Part shown: positions 57,409 to 64,000 of the stretch, piece after piece | Layout of the letters: each line of letters starts with the position of its first letter | Numbering within the stretch: position 1 is the first letter of the stretch | Origin: Nesterenkonia cremea | GTDB lineage: Bacteria > Actinomycetota > Actinomycetes > Actinomycetales > Micrococcaceae | Direction: 5' to 3' | NCBI RefSeq assembly: GCF_014642675.1 | Contig: NZ_BMIS01000002.1 | Coordinates: forward strand, 367,075 to 431,074 | DNA length: 64,000 nt | Made by a program: the position numbers and the translations under genes | The notes under the pieces: model-generated | What the model saw: the letters and a program-made list of their open reading frames with translations, nothing else | The model's database searches: none | Told to the model about the DNA's origin: nothing

Positions 57409-57428
57409 ATTCGAAGACATGTTCGAAT
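57409..57428 (-). promoter_or_regulatory. LexA (SOS) box
   Basis: ATTCGAA-CATGTC-TTCGAAT on the minus strand, a perfect 7-6-7 dyad. It matches the actinobacterial SOS consensus TCGAAC-N4-GTTCGA at all but one base. Located directly upstream of the DUF6504-dnaE2 operon. Confidence 0.85.
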
Positions 57429-57469
57429 ATCGAGTGTACGACCGGCCCCTGACACGACCAAGTGACAGC

Positions 57470-57506
57470 GGCCCGGATCACGCGCGGCGGGCGCGGGATC
57501 CGGGCC
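57470..57506 (-). terminator. Terminator of the quinone-oxidoreductase-like gene
   Basis: GGCCCGGATC (57470-57479) and GATCCGGGCC (57497-57506) form a perfect 10-bp stem; within the loop CGCGC (57481-57485) and GCGCG (57491-57495) can pair too. It insulates the oxidoreductase gene from the SOS operon. Confidence 0.65.
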
Positions 57507-57521
57507 GGAGAGGCTGTGGGA

Positions 57522-58541
57522 TCAGAGGCTGAGCACCAGCTTGCCCATTGTGCGGCTGGACTCCAGACGGCGGTGGGCCTCCGCCAGGTTCTCCGGAGTC
57601 AGGCCTTCGAGGGTCTCGCTGAGCGTGCTGCGCAGCGTGCCGGCGTCGATCATCTCGGCCACACGGTCGAGGATCTCTGCCTGCCGGGCCATATCCGGGG
57701 TGCCGAACATGGTGCGGGTGAACATGAACTCCCAGTGCAGGGCGATTGACTTCGGCTTGAAGGGCCCGGTGGGCAGGCCGTCGGGATCGTCGATGACCAC
57801 CAGGCCGCTCTGCGGCGCCATGGCCTCGGCGATCTTCTCCTCCTGGCCCTCGGTGAAGGCGGAGAAGGCATAGTCCACACCCTGCGGGGCGATCTCGGTG
57901 AGCTGCTCGGCCAGGGAGCGGGAGTGGTCGATCACGTGATCGGCGCCCAGGCCCCTGACCCAGTCGCGGCTCTCCGGGCGGGAGGCGGTGGCGATGACGG
58001 TGCGCCCGGTCAGCTGCTTGGCCAGCTGGATCACCATGGAGCCCACACCGCCTGCGGCACCGACCACCAGCAGCGTCCCCTGAGCCTCGGAGCCGAGCTT
58101 CAGCCGGTCGAAGAGACCCTCCCAGGCGGTGAGCGCGGTCAGCGGCAGGGCGGCGGCCTCGGCGTGGCTCAGACCCGAGGGCTTGGCCCCGACCACCCGG
58201 GAGTCCACCACATGGAACTCGGAATCGGTGCCTGGGCGCAGCAGATCACCGGCGTAGAAGACCTCATCGCCGGGGGAGAGGCCGGTGGCCTCCGCACCCG
58301 CGGCACGGACGACGCCGGCCGCATCCCACCCCGGGACCTTGGGGTCCGGCTGCGGGGCGGCACCGGTGCGGACCTTGGTGTCCACCGGGTTCACCGAGAC
58401 GGCCCGGACCTCCACCAGCAGGTCGTGGGGGCCGATCTCGGCCAGCGGAAGCCGCTGCTCCTCGAAGCGGGGCACCTCCTGGTCGCCTGCGGCGATCACC
58501 AGGGAGCGGACGGTCTGCGGGAGGTTCTGTGTCTCAGCCAT
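57522..58541 (-). CDS. Quinone-oxidoreductase-like zinc-free MDR enzyme
   Basis: A medium-chain dehydrogenase/reductase of about 339 residues. It has the N-terminal GroES-like fold (VRAVSVNPVDTKVRTG, PGWDAAGVV), the NADPH-binding LLVVGAAGGVGSMVIQLAKQL and the ATASRPESRDWVRGLGADHVIDH segment, and no zinc-ligand cysteines, as in YhdH/zeta-crystallin-type reductases (ZbdG group). Likely reduces enones or quinones. The start is uncertain: ATG at 58541 or a GTG 10 codons earlier. It lies 66 bp after the acyl-CoA synthetase gene on the same strand. Confidence 0.85.
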   Translation of the reverse strand: MAETQNLPQTVRSLVIAAGDQEVPRFEEQRLPLAEIGPHDLLVEVRAVSVNPVDTKVRTGAAPQPDPKVPGWDAAGVVRAAGAEATGLSPGDEVFYAGDLLRPGTDSEFHVVDSRVVGAKPSGLSHAEAAALPLTALTAWEGLFDRLKLGSEAQGTLLVVGAAGGVGSMVIQLAKQLTGRTVIATASRPESRDWVRGLGADHVIDHSRSLAEQLTEIAPQGVDYAFSAFTEGQEEKIAEAMAPQSGLVVIDDPDGLPTGPFKPKSIALHWEFMFTRTMFGTPDMARQAEILDRVAEMIDAGTLRSTLSETLEGLTPENLAEAHRRLESSRTMGKLVLSL

Positions 58542-58607
58542 ATCCGGTGCAACTGATGGGGCTGTGGACACATTCCGAGTGTCAGAGCTCCATCCTTTCC
58601 TGTATGT

Positions 58608-60386
58608 TCAGCGCAGATCCAGGTCAGCCTCACGGAACTCCAGCGGCGCCGGCGTCGTCGCGGCCTCGGGGCGGGACTCCTCGAGCTCGCGCAGCTCCAC
58701 ACGGCGGATCTTGCCGGAGATGGTCTTGGGCAGGTCGGCCAGCTCGATGCGCCGGATGCGCTTGAACGGCGGCACGGCATCGCGGCAGTGCTGCAGGATG
58801 GAGGCGGCCGTCTGCTGATCCCACTCGGTTCCGGAGGCCAGCACCACGAAGGCCTTGGGCACGGCCAGGCGCAGCGGATCGGGGGAGGGGATCACCGCAG
58901 CCTCGACCACAGCGGGGTGCTCCACCAGCACGGACTCCAGCTCGAAGGGCGAGATCCGGTAGTCGCTGGCCTTGAACACGTCATCGGAGCGGCCCACATA
59001 GGTCAGCACGCCCTCGGCCTCGCGCCGGACCACATCGCCGCTGTGATAGACGCCGCCGCGGAAGGCCTCGGCCGTGCGCCGGTCATCGCCGTAGTAGGAC
59101 TTCAGCAGGCCCACCGGGCGGTCGGGGCCAGTCTGCTCGGCGCGCAGACAGAGCTCTCCCTCCTGGGCGCCGTCCACCACCGGAGCCTCCTCGCCGGTCT
59201 GGGGATCCAGCAGCACCACGTCGAAGCCGGGCAGCGGCCGCCCCATGGAGCCGGGGATCACCGGCAACCCCGGAGTGTTGGCCACCTGCAGCGTGGACTC
59301 GGTCTGCCCGAATCCGTCGCGGATGGTGGTGTCCCAGGCGCGGCTGACCTGTTCGATGACCTCGGCGTTCAGCGGCTCACCGGCGGAGACGGTCACCCGC
59401 GGCGGGGTGGTCAGCCGGCTGAGGTCGGCCTGGATGAACATCCGCCAGACAGTGGGCGGAGCGCAGAAGCTGGTGACCCCATGGGCCTTCATCTGGTCCA
59501 TCAGGGAGTGGGCGTCGAAGCGCTGGTAGTTGTAGACGAAGATCGTCGCCTCTGCGATCCACGGGGCGAAGAAGTTGGACCAGGCGTGCTTGCCCCAGCC
59601 CGGTCCGGCCACGTTGAGGTGCACATCGCCGGGCTGGATGCCGATCCAATACATCGTGGTCAGATGCCCCACCGGATAGGAGGTGTGGGTGTGCTCCACG
59701 AGCTTGGGCAGCGAGGTGGTGCCGGAGGTGAAGTAGAGCAGCAGGGTCTCATCGGCGCCGGTGGGCGCTTCCGCAGTGAATCCCGACGCCGACCGGTAGG
59801 CCTGCGGATAGTGCAGCACTCGGTGCCCGCTGACCTCCGGATCAGGGGTCTGGGTCGTGTAGAAGCCGGGGACGTGGATCAGTCCGAGCTCGCCGGAGAC
59901 CTCGGAGAACTTCTTCAGATCCTCGGTGCCCGCGGCCGCCCAGGCGGCCTGGCCGCGGGTGACCCGGTCCTGCAGATCGGCCGGGCCCATCTGGACCGCG
60001 GTGGGGATGAGCACCGCACCCAGCTTGATGCCGGCCAGCATGAGCTCCCAGAGCTCGATCTGGTTGCCCAGCATCAGGATCATCCGGTCCCCGCGGCGCA
60101 TGCCCTGTTCGCGCAGCCAGTTGGCCACCCGGTCGGAGGTCTCGGAGAGCTCTGCGAAGCTGCGGCGCAGTACCGAGCCGTCCGCCTCAGCGATGATCAG
60201 GGCATCCTGATCGGCGCGCTCGGAGGAGGCGGCGATGCGGTCGAACCAGTCCAGCGCGAAGTTGAACTCCTCGAAGCGCGGCCAGCGGAAATGCTCACGG
60301 GCCTGCTCATAGTCCTGCTGGTATGTGACCAGCTGGTCCCGTGCCGCTCGGAACGCCTGGGTCTGTTCCGGCTCGGAGCTGCTCAT
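58608..60386 (-). CDS. AMP-forming acyl-CoA synthetase
   Basis: A 592-residue ANL enzyme of the medium-chain/propionyl type. It starts with FRAARDQLVTYQQDYEQA and NFALDWFDRIA, features of acetyl-CoA-synthetase-like enzymes for short or medium acids. The P-loop is LYFTSGTTSLPKLVEHTH, the A5 motif DGFGQTEST, the hinge YVGRSDDVFKASDYRI and the catalytic Lys is in LPKTISGKIRRVEL. The ATG at 60386 follows AGGAGG. No specific substrate can be assigned. Confidence 0.9.
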   Translation of the reverse strand: MSSSEPEQTQAFRAARDQLVTYQQDYEQAREHFRWPRFEEFNFALDWFDRIAASSERADQDALIIAEADGSVLRRSFAELSETSDRVANWLREQGMRRGDRMILMLGNQIELWELMLAGIKLGAVLIPTAVQMGPADLQDRVTRGQAAWAAAGTEDLKKFSEVSGELGLIHVPGFYTTQTPDPEVSGHRVLHYPQAYRSASGFTAEAPTGADETLLLYFTSGTTSLPKLVEHTHTSYPVGHLTTMYWIGIQPGDVHLNVAGPGWGKHAWSNFFAPWIAEATIFVYNYQRFDAHSLMDQMKAHGVTSFCAPPTVWRMFIQADLSRLTTPPRVTVSAGEPLNAEVIEQVSRAWDTTIRDGFGQTESTLQVANTPGLPVIPGSMGRPLPGFDVVLLDPQTGEEAPVVDGAQEGELCLRAEQTGPDRPVGLLKSYYGDDRRTAEAFRGGVYHSGDVVRREAEGVLTYVGRSDDVFKASDYRISPFELESVLVEHPAVVEAAVIPSPDPLRLAVPKAFVVLASGTEWDQQTAASILQHCRDAVPPFKRIRRIELADLPKTISGKIRRVELRELEESRPEAATTPAPLEFREADLDLR

Positions 60387-60449
60387 ACTGCGGGTCCTCC
60401 TGCGTACTGGATGGAAGGGTGCTCTCCCCATACAGTACGCAGGAGCGGC

Positions 60450-61721
60450 TCAGCGGCGGCGGCGCGGGCGTCGGCGGTTCGGATTCTGAGACTTCTGGGA
60501 GCCCTGGGATCGCGAACCCTGCGGCTTCTGCTGCTGCGGGGCCGGTGGCGCCACATAGGGAGCCGGAGTGCCCACCAGCTCGGTCACTTCGGGAGAGTCC
60601 TGGGCGACCTGGACGGGGGAGACCTTGATCTCGGCCTTGCGCAGCAGGGCCTGGGTGTCCTTGCGCTGTTCGGGGAGCATCACAGTGACCACATCGCCGG
60701 CGCTTCCGGCGCGTGCGGTGCGGCCCGAGCGGTGCAGATAGGCCTTATGCTCGGCCGGAGGATCTACATGGACCACCAGCTCCACCGAGTCCACATGCAC
60801 GCCGCGGGCCGCCACATCGGTGGCCACCAGCACGTTGACGTCTCCGCCGCCGAAGGCCGCGAGGTTCCGATCGCGGGCGTTCTGCGAGAGGTTGCCGTGC
60901 AGGTCCACCGCCGGGATGCCCTGGGTGGTCAGCTGCTTGGCCAGCTTGCGGGCCTGGTGCTTGGTCCGGGTGAACAGGATGCGCCGTCCCTGACCGGAGG
61001 CCAGAGTCTTCACCAGCTCCTTCTTGCCCTCCGGGTGGGCTTCGAAGACGTGGTGGGTCATGGCCGCCACATGGGAGGTGGCCTCGTCCACCGAGTGCAG
61101 CAGCTCGTCCTTCAGGAAGCGCTTGACCAGCTTGTCCACGCCGTTGTCCAGAGTGGCGGAGAAGAAGAGGCGCTGACCGTCGGCCGGGGTCTTGGCCAGG
61201 ATGCGGGTCACCCCGGGCAGGAAGCCCAGATCCGCCATATGATCGGCCTCGTCCAGCACGGTGATGCGCACATCGTCCAAGGTCAGGGCGCCCTGCTGCA
61301 GCAGATCCTCCAGGCGGCCGGGGCAGGCCACCACGATGTCCACGCCGGCTTTGAGCGCATTGATCTGGTGCTTGGGGCTGACACCGCCGAAGATCGTGGT
61401 GGTCCGCAGCCCGTAGGCGGCGGCCAGCGGCTCCAGCACGGCGTTGATCTGGGTGGCCAGCTCACGGGTGGGAGCCAGCACCAGGGCGGTGGGGCGTCCG
61501 GCTCGGCGGGAGGAGGCGGCGTCGTCCTCACCCAGGGAGGCGACCACAGGGATGGAGAAGGCCAGCGTCTTGCCGGAGCCGGTCTTGCCGCGGCCGAGCA
61601 CATCGCGGCCGTTCAGGGTGTCCGGCAGGGTCTGCTGCTGGATGGGGAAGGCCAGGAGCTTGCCGTCGGCGGCCAGTGCCTGCACCAGGGGTGTGGGGAC
61701 ATCGAGGTCGACGAAGGTCAC
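60450..61721 (-). CDS. DEAD-box RNA helicase
   Basis: A 423-residue DEAD-box helicase. Q motif (LLAFPIQQQTLP), motif I GRGKTGSGKT, Ia APTRELATQ, motif II in the variant DEAD form VLDEADHMADLGFL, III SAT, then the second RecA domain (LFTRTKHQARKLAKQL, VATDVAARGVHV, HRSGRTARAG). The C-terminus is a Gln/Ser/Asn-rich tail ending in a basic RRRPRRRR patch for RNA contact. Start is the GTG at 61721, without a strong site. The long structured leader suggests regulation as for cold-induced helicases. Confidence 0.93.
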   Translation of the reverse strand: MTFVDLDVPTPLVQALAADGKLLAFPIQQQTLPDTLNGRDVLGRGKTGSGKTLAFSIPVVASLGEDDAASSRRAGRPTALVLAPTRELATQINAVLEPLAAAYGLRTTTIFGGVSPKHQINALKAGVDIVVACPGRLEDLLQQGALTLDDVRITVLDEADHMADLGFLPGVTRILAKTPADGQRLFFSATLDNGVDKLVKRFLKDELLHSVDEATSHVAAMTHHVFEAHPEGKKELVKTLASGQGRRILFTRTKHQARKLAKQLTTQGIPAVDLHGNLSQNARDRNLAAFGGGDVNVLVATDVAARGVHVDSVELVVHVDPPAEHKAYLHRSGRTARAGSAGDVVTVMLPEQRKDTQALLRKAEIKVSPVQVAQDSPEVTELVGTPAPYVAPPAPQQQKPQGSRSQGSQKSQNPNRRRPRRRR

Positions 61722-62057
61722 AGGTGTTTCAGAGATGGCATGAGCCTTTCAGAGAGAGCCGGGCTCAGCGGGACAGGGATCTCCGCGCCGCCGCAGCCGG
61801 CAGGGTGGCGAACGCACCAGAGGGTGCACTCGGTTCGCCGCGAGAAGATCACTGCTGATGACAGGCCGATGGGAGGGGCCTGTAGGAATGAGGCGTTCTT
61901 ACGACGCAGAAGCTCCGCAGAACTTCCAGCCTTCGAGTCTACGGCATCGGACCTGCGCTGCGGCGCATCAGGAGGGTGCGGGAATAAGTGCCCGGACATC
62001 AGAGCTGTCAGCTGACGGACCCTCATCCACCTGCCTGAGAACGAGGAGGAGCTCCTG
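61722..62057. other. Divergent region between helicase and alcohol dehydrogenase
   Basis: No gene seen in these 336 bp. Two structures could form in the helicase leader: nested stems GGCGAAC (61807-61813) / GTTCGCC (61833-61839) enclosing GCACC-AGAG-GGTGC (61814-61827, loop 61819-61822), and ACAGGCC (61861-61867) / GGCCTGT (61877-61883). The plus-strand side ends in the GAGGAGCTCCTG site of the alcohol dehydrogenase gene. Confidence 0.45.
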
Positions 62058-63077
62058 ATGCGAGCCACCATGATGTACACCGCCGGCGATGTCCGCGTGG
62101 AAGATGCCCCGGACGCCGCCCTGCAGGATCCCACCGATGCGGTGGTGCGGGTGGTCCGCACCTGCATCTGCGGATCCGATCTGCACCCCTATCACTCCAA
62201 GGAGGATGCTGAGCCCGCCTTCATGGGCCATGAGTTCCTCGGCACCGTGGAGGAGGTCGGCTCCGAGGTCACCGGCCTGAAGAAGGGCGACCTGGTGGTG
62301 GCCCCCTTCGCCTACGGCTGCGGAAGCTGTGTGCTCTGCCGCGAGGGCCTGCCCACCTCCTGCCCGCAGGGCGGATTCTTCACTTCGGCGCAGTCGGAGG
62401 CCATCCGCGCACCCTTCGCCGACTATAACCTCACCAAGCTGCCGGGCGACGTCGACGAGACCCTGCTGCCCTCGCTGCTCACCTTGGCCGATGTCTACGG
62501 CACCGGCTGGCACGCCGCGGTCAAGGCCGGGGTCAACCCGTCCACCAGCGTGACGGTGATCGGCGACGGCGCAGTGGGTCTGTTGGCGGTGCTCTCGGCC
62601 CGTCAGCTGGGTGCCGAGCAGATCATCCTGATGGGCCGCCATCAGGCCCGCACCGATCTGGGACGCGAGTTCGGCGCCACCGATGTCGTCGCCGAGCGCG
62701 GCGAGGAGGGCATCGAGAAGGTCCGCGAGCTGACCGGCGGCCTGGGCACCCACACAGTGTTGGAGGCTGTGGGCCACATGCCCGCCTATGAGCAGTCGGT
62801 GGGCGTGGTCCGTCCCGGCGGTGTGATCAGCCGCGTGGGCGTGCCGCAGTACGACCAGGCCTCTGTGGGCTTCACCAGCCTCTTCGGCCCCAATGTCACA
62901 CTGACCGGCGGTCCGGCCCCCACCCGCAGCTACATCGATGACCTGCTGCCGGGTGTGCTGGGCGGAACCGTGGAGCCCGGGAAGGTCTTCGACCGGCACA
63001 TCGGGCTGGAGGAGACCCCGGAGGGATACCGCGCCATGGATCAGCGCGAGTCCCTGAAGGTGCTGGTCACCCCCTGA
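62058..63077 (+). CDS. Zinc-dependent alcohol dehydrogenase
   Basis: A 339-residue zinc MDR enzyme. Catalytic zinc ligands lie in CICGSDLHPYH and FMGHEFLG; four structural cysteines are in CGSCVLCREGLPTSC, with the fourth close behind; the NAD-binding motif is VIGDGAVGLLAVLSARQLGA. The residues around the active site resemble threonine/sorbitol-type and glutathione-independent formaldehyde dehydrogenases, so small alcohols or formaldehyde are possible. GAGGAG precedes the ATG. It is divergent from the helicase and stands alone. Confidence 0.88.
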   Translation: MRATMMYTAGDVRVEDAPDAALQDPTDAVVRVVRTCICGSDLHPYHSKEDAEPAFMGHEFLGTVEEVGSEVTGLKKGDLVVAPFAYGCGSCVLCREGLPTSCPQGGFFTSAQSEAIRAPFADYNLTKLPGDVDETLLPSLLTLADVYGTGWHAAVKAGVNPSTSVTVIGDGAVGLLAVLSARQLGAEQIILMGRHQARTDLGREFGATDVVAERGEEGIEKVRELTGGLGTHTVLEAVGHMPAYEQSVGVVRPGGVISRVGVPQYDQASVGFTSLFGPNVTLTGGPAPTRSYIDDLLPGVLGGTVEPGKVFDRHIGLEETPEGYRAMDQRESLKVLVTP

Positions 63078-63261
63078 TTTCTGTGGGTGGGAGCAGGCGG
63101 AGGCGCTCGGCGGCGGTCACCACAGGCCCGGAGCATGCTGCTGGGGCATTGTGATGGCCGCTACCGGCCTCTGCGGCGCCTCTCATACCAAAGCCCACCG
63201 ATAGCAACAGTGAGTCCGACAAGCGCGCTCACTGTTGCGACCACCAAATACGTTTCATCGA

Positions 63262-63645
63262 TCACAGACCCTCCGTGCGTTCCAGCTGCACCCACCGGCG
63301 CGCTTCAGCCGCCTCATCCTGACCGAACACCTTGGCATCCAGATCCGAGAACACCCTCGAACTCGCCGCGGTCGCCTTTTCGGTCAGGGTTGAGTCGGTG
63401 ACTACAGCCACTCGTCCCAATCGGTTCAGATCGGTGAGACTCTTCAGGGAGAACCGCACATCCTCAAGGATCGCCCCGGGGCTCATGCTCTCAAGGTCAG
63501 ACAGGTCGGCATACAGAGACACCTGCCCATGCTGGGACATCGCCCCATTGACAGAATCTGTGACCTGCTCCCACTCATGCTTCTCGACCTTGCCGCTGGC
63601 CCAAACTGAGACCAGCCCATCAGGTGTTGAGACTACCTCGATCAT
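63262..63645 (-). CDS. SpoIIAA-like (STAS-fold) protein
   Basis: A 127-residue soluble protein; the ATG at 63645 follows AAGGAGGG. The pattern (VSVWASGKVEKHEWEQV, LYADLSDLESMSPGAI, VAVVTDSTLTEKAT, AKVFGQDEAAEARRWV) fits the SpoIIAA-like family, which adopts a STAS/CRAL-TRIO-like fold and may act as a regulatory or lipid-linked domain. No neighbour explains its role. It is convergent with the alcohol dehydrogenase gene. Confidence 0.7.
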   Translation of the reverse strand: MIEVVSTPDGLVSVWASGKVEKHEWEQVTDSVNGAMSQHGQVSLYADLSDLESMSPGAILEDVRFSLKSLTDLNRLGRVAVVTDSTLTEKATAASSRVFSDLDAKVFGQDEAAEARRWVQLERTEGL

Positions 63646-63912
63646 TCTGACCCTCCTTCGACGGGGGCACCGGATTCCACCGACAACGCTAGGAGCCACC
63701 CACCACGGACTTCAACAGCAGTTGAGCCGCTCATCGCGGCAGGGCTGTTGCAGGGAGGAGCCGCTGCAGCACCGCGAGCAAGCGCAGGCCGTCATCGATA
63801 CTCCCCACGTCGAAGAGCGTGGGCTTCGGTGGCGGGATCGGCTTGCGCCCGGAGGGGAGCTGTCTCTTCTAGCTGTAATGCCCCGGAACGTTGTGAACAG
63901 GTGACGTAAAGA

Positions 63913-63972
63913 GGAGACCTCCGGTATCGATGTGGGTAATCACACTCACAAGTCGATAAACCGGAGGTCTCC
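63913..63972. repeat. 13-bp inverted repeat covering the transposase ribosome-binding site
   Basis: GGAGACCTCCGGT (63913-63925) and its exact complement ACCGGAGGTCTCC (63960-63972) enclose 34 nt. The second arm contains the GGAGG used by the transposase start at 63973, so a transcript entering from outside would hide it in a hairpin. Confidence 0.6.
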
Positions 63973-64000
63973 ATGACTCACCGTAATGCCCCGATGACCC
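63973..64000 (+). CDS. IS481-type transposase, N-terminal end only
   Basis: Only nine codons are in the window (MTHRNAPMT). This start is typical of IS481-family transposases of actinobacteria (MTHRNAPLTP as I remember it), and GGAGG precedes the ATG by 5 nt. Confidence 0.6.

Larger units (their letters stand above)
63874..64000 (+). mobile_element. Left end of an IS481-type insertion sequence (runs off the window)
   Basis: From about TGTAATGCCCCGG at 63874 the sequence changes character and leads into a transposase start. The putative left terminal repeat begins with TGT, as in many IS481 elements. The right end and target duplication are outside the window, so the boundary is approximate. 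Confidence 0.6.

Noticed and set aside
58788..62015. A 1075-codon open frame on the plus strand antisense to the acyl-CoA synthetase and helicase genes
   Set aside because: High-GC shadow of two clear minus-strand genes; rich in Gly, His, Gln, Leu with no domain or ribosome-binding site. The same applies to the long minus-strand frames across carB and leuS.

Overview
The window is about 64 kb of high-GC DNA with tightly packed, often 4-bp-overlapping genes and actinobacterial gene order. It runs pyrC, a small membrane protein, carA, carB, pyrF, mihF, gmk, rpoZ, coaBC, metK, then priA, and further on leuS, comEA-comEC, an Rpf-type LysM protein and dnaE2. The mycobacterial-type integration host factor, the ATPase-dead PriA and many leaderless starts point to Micrococcales, probably Micrococcaceae (a Nesterenkonia- or Arthrobacter-like organism; this is inference).

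Layout. 0-12.2 kb holds the pyrimidine and housekeeping run, interrupted between mihF and gmk by an aromatic-aldehyde dehydrogenase. 12.2-31.8 kb, between metK and priA, is a catabolic island. It contains a LigM-type tetrahydrofolate-dependent aryl-O-demethylase in an operon with a NitT/TauT-type ABC importer. It also contains a MarR regulator with a CouO-like amidohydrolase, and a divergent operon of MaoC hydratase, SDR, acyl-CoA ligase and acyl-CoA dehydrogenase. A MetF-like reductase and PurU, a second solute-binding protein and two IclR regulators (one PcaR-like) complete it. A 1.9-kb stretch at 19.2-21.1 kb is a graveyard holding a broken decarboxylase-type amidohydrolase, a broken binding protein and an IclR remnant. 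31.8-40.2 kb has priA, an XRE regulator divergent from a dienelactone-hydrolase-like gene, a tripartite tricarboxylate transporter (tctCBA) and an alpha/beta hydrolase. 40.3-48.5 kb has leuS, degV, comEA/comEC and a muralytic LysM protein with a long leader. 48.5-64 kb has a frameshifted EamA transporter, nitronate monooxygenase, a VTT membrane protein, an ATP-grasp/CoA-transferase pair, a LexA-controlled DUF6504-like gene with dnaE2, a quinone-oxidoreductase-like enzyme, an acyl-CoA synthetase, a DEAD-box helicase, a zinc alcohol dehydrogenase, a SpoIIAA-like protein and the left end of an IS481-type element.

How the island may work (inference from families). The ABC system imports a methoxylated aromatic acid. 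Hydroxycinnamates, or their saturated forms via the acyl-CoA dehydrogenase, are activated to CoA thioesters, hydrated, oxidised to beta-ketoacyl-CoA and cleaved hydrolytically by the CouO-like enzyme to a vanillate-type acid and acetyl-CoA. LigM moves the O-methyl group to tetrahydrofolate. The MetF-like reductase, a FolD encoded elsewhere, and PurU would oxidise and release the carbon as formate. Ring-cleavage genes are absent, but a PcaR-like regulator suggests a protocatechuate branch elsewhere. The promoters of the transporter-ligM operon and the hydratase-ligase operon share an almost identical element, so both are probably controlled together by the MarR protein.
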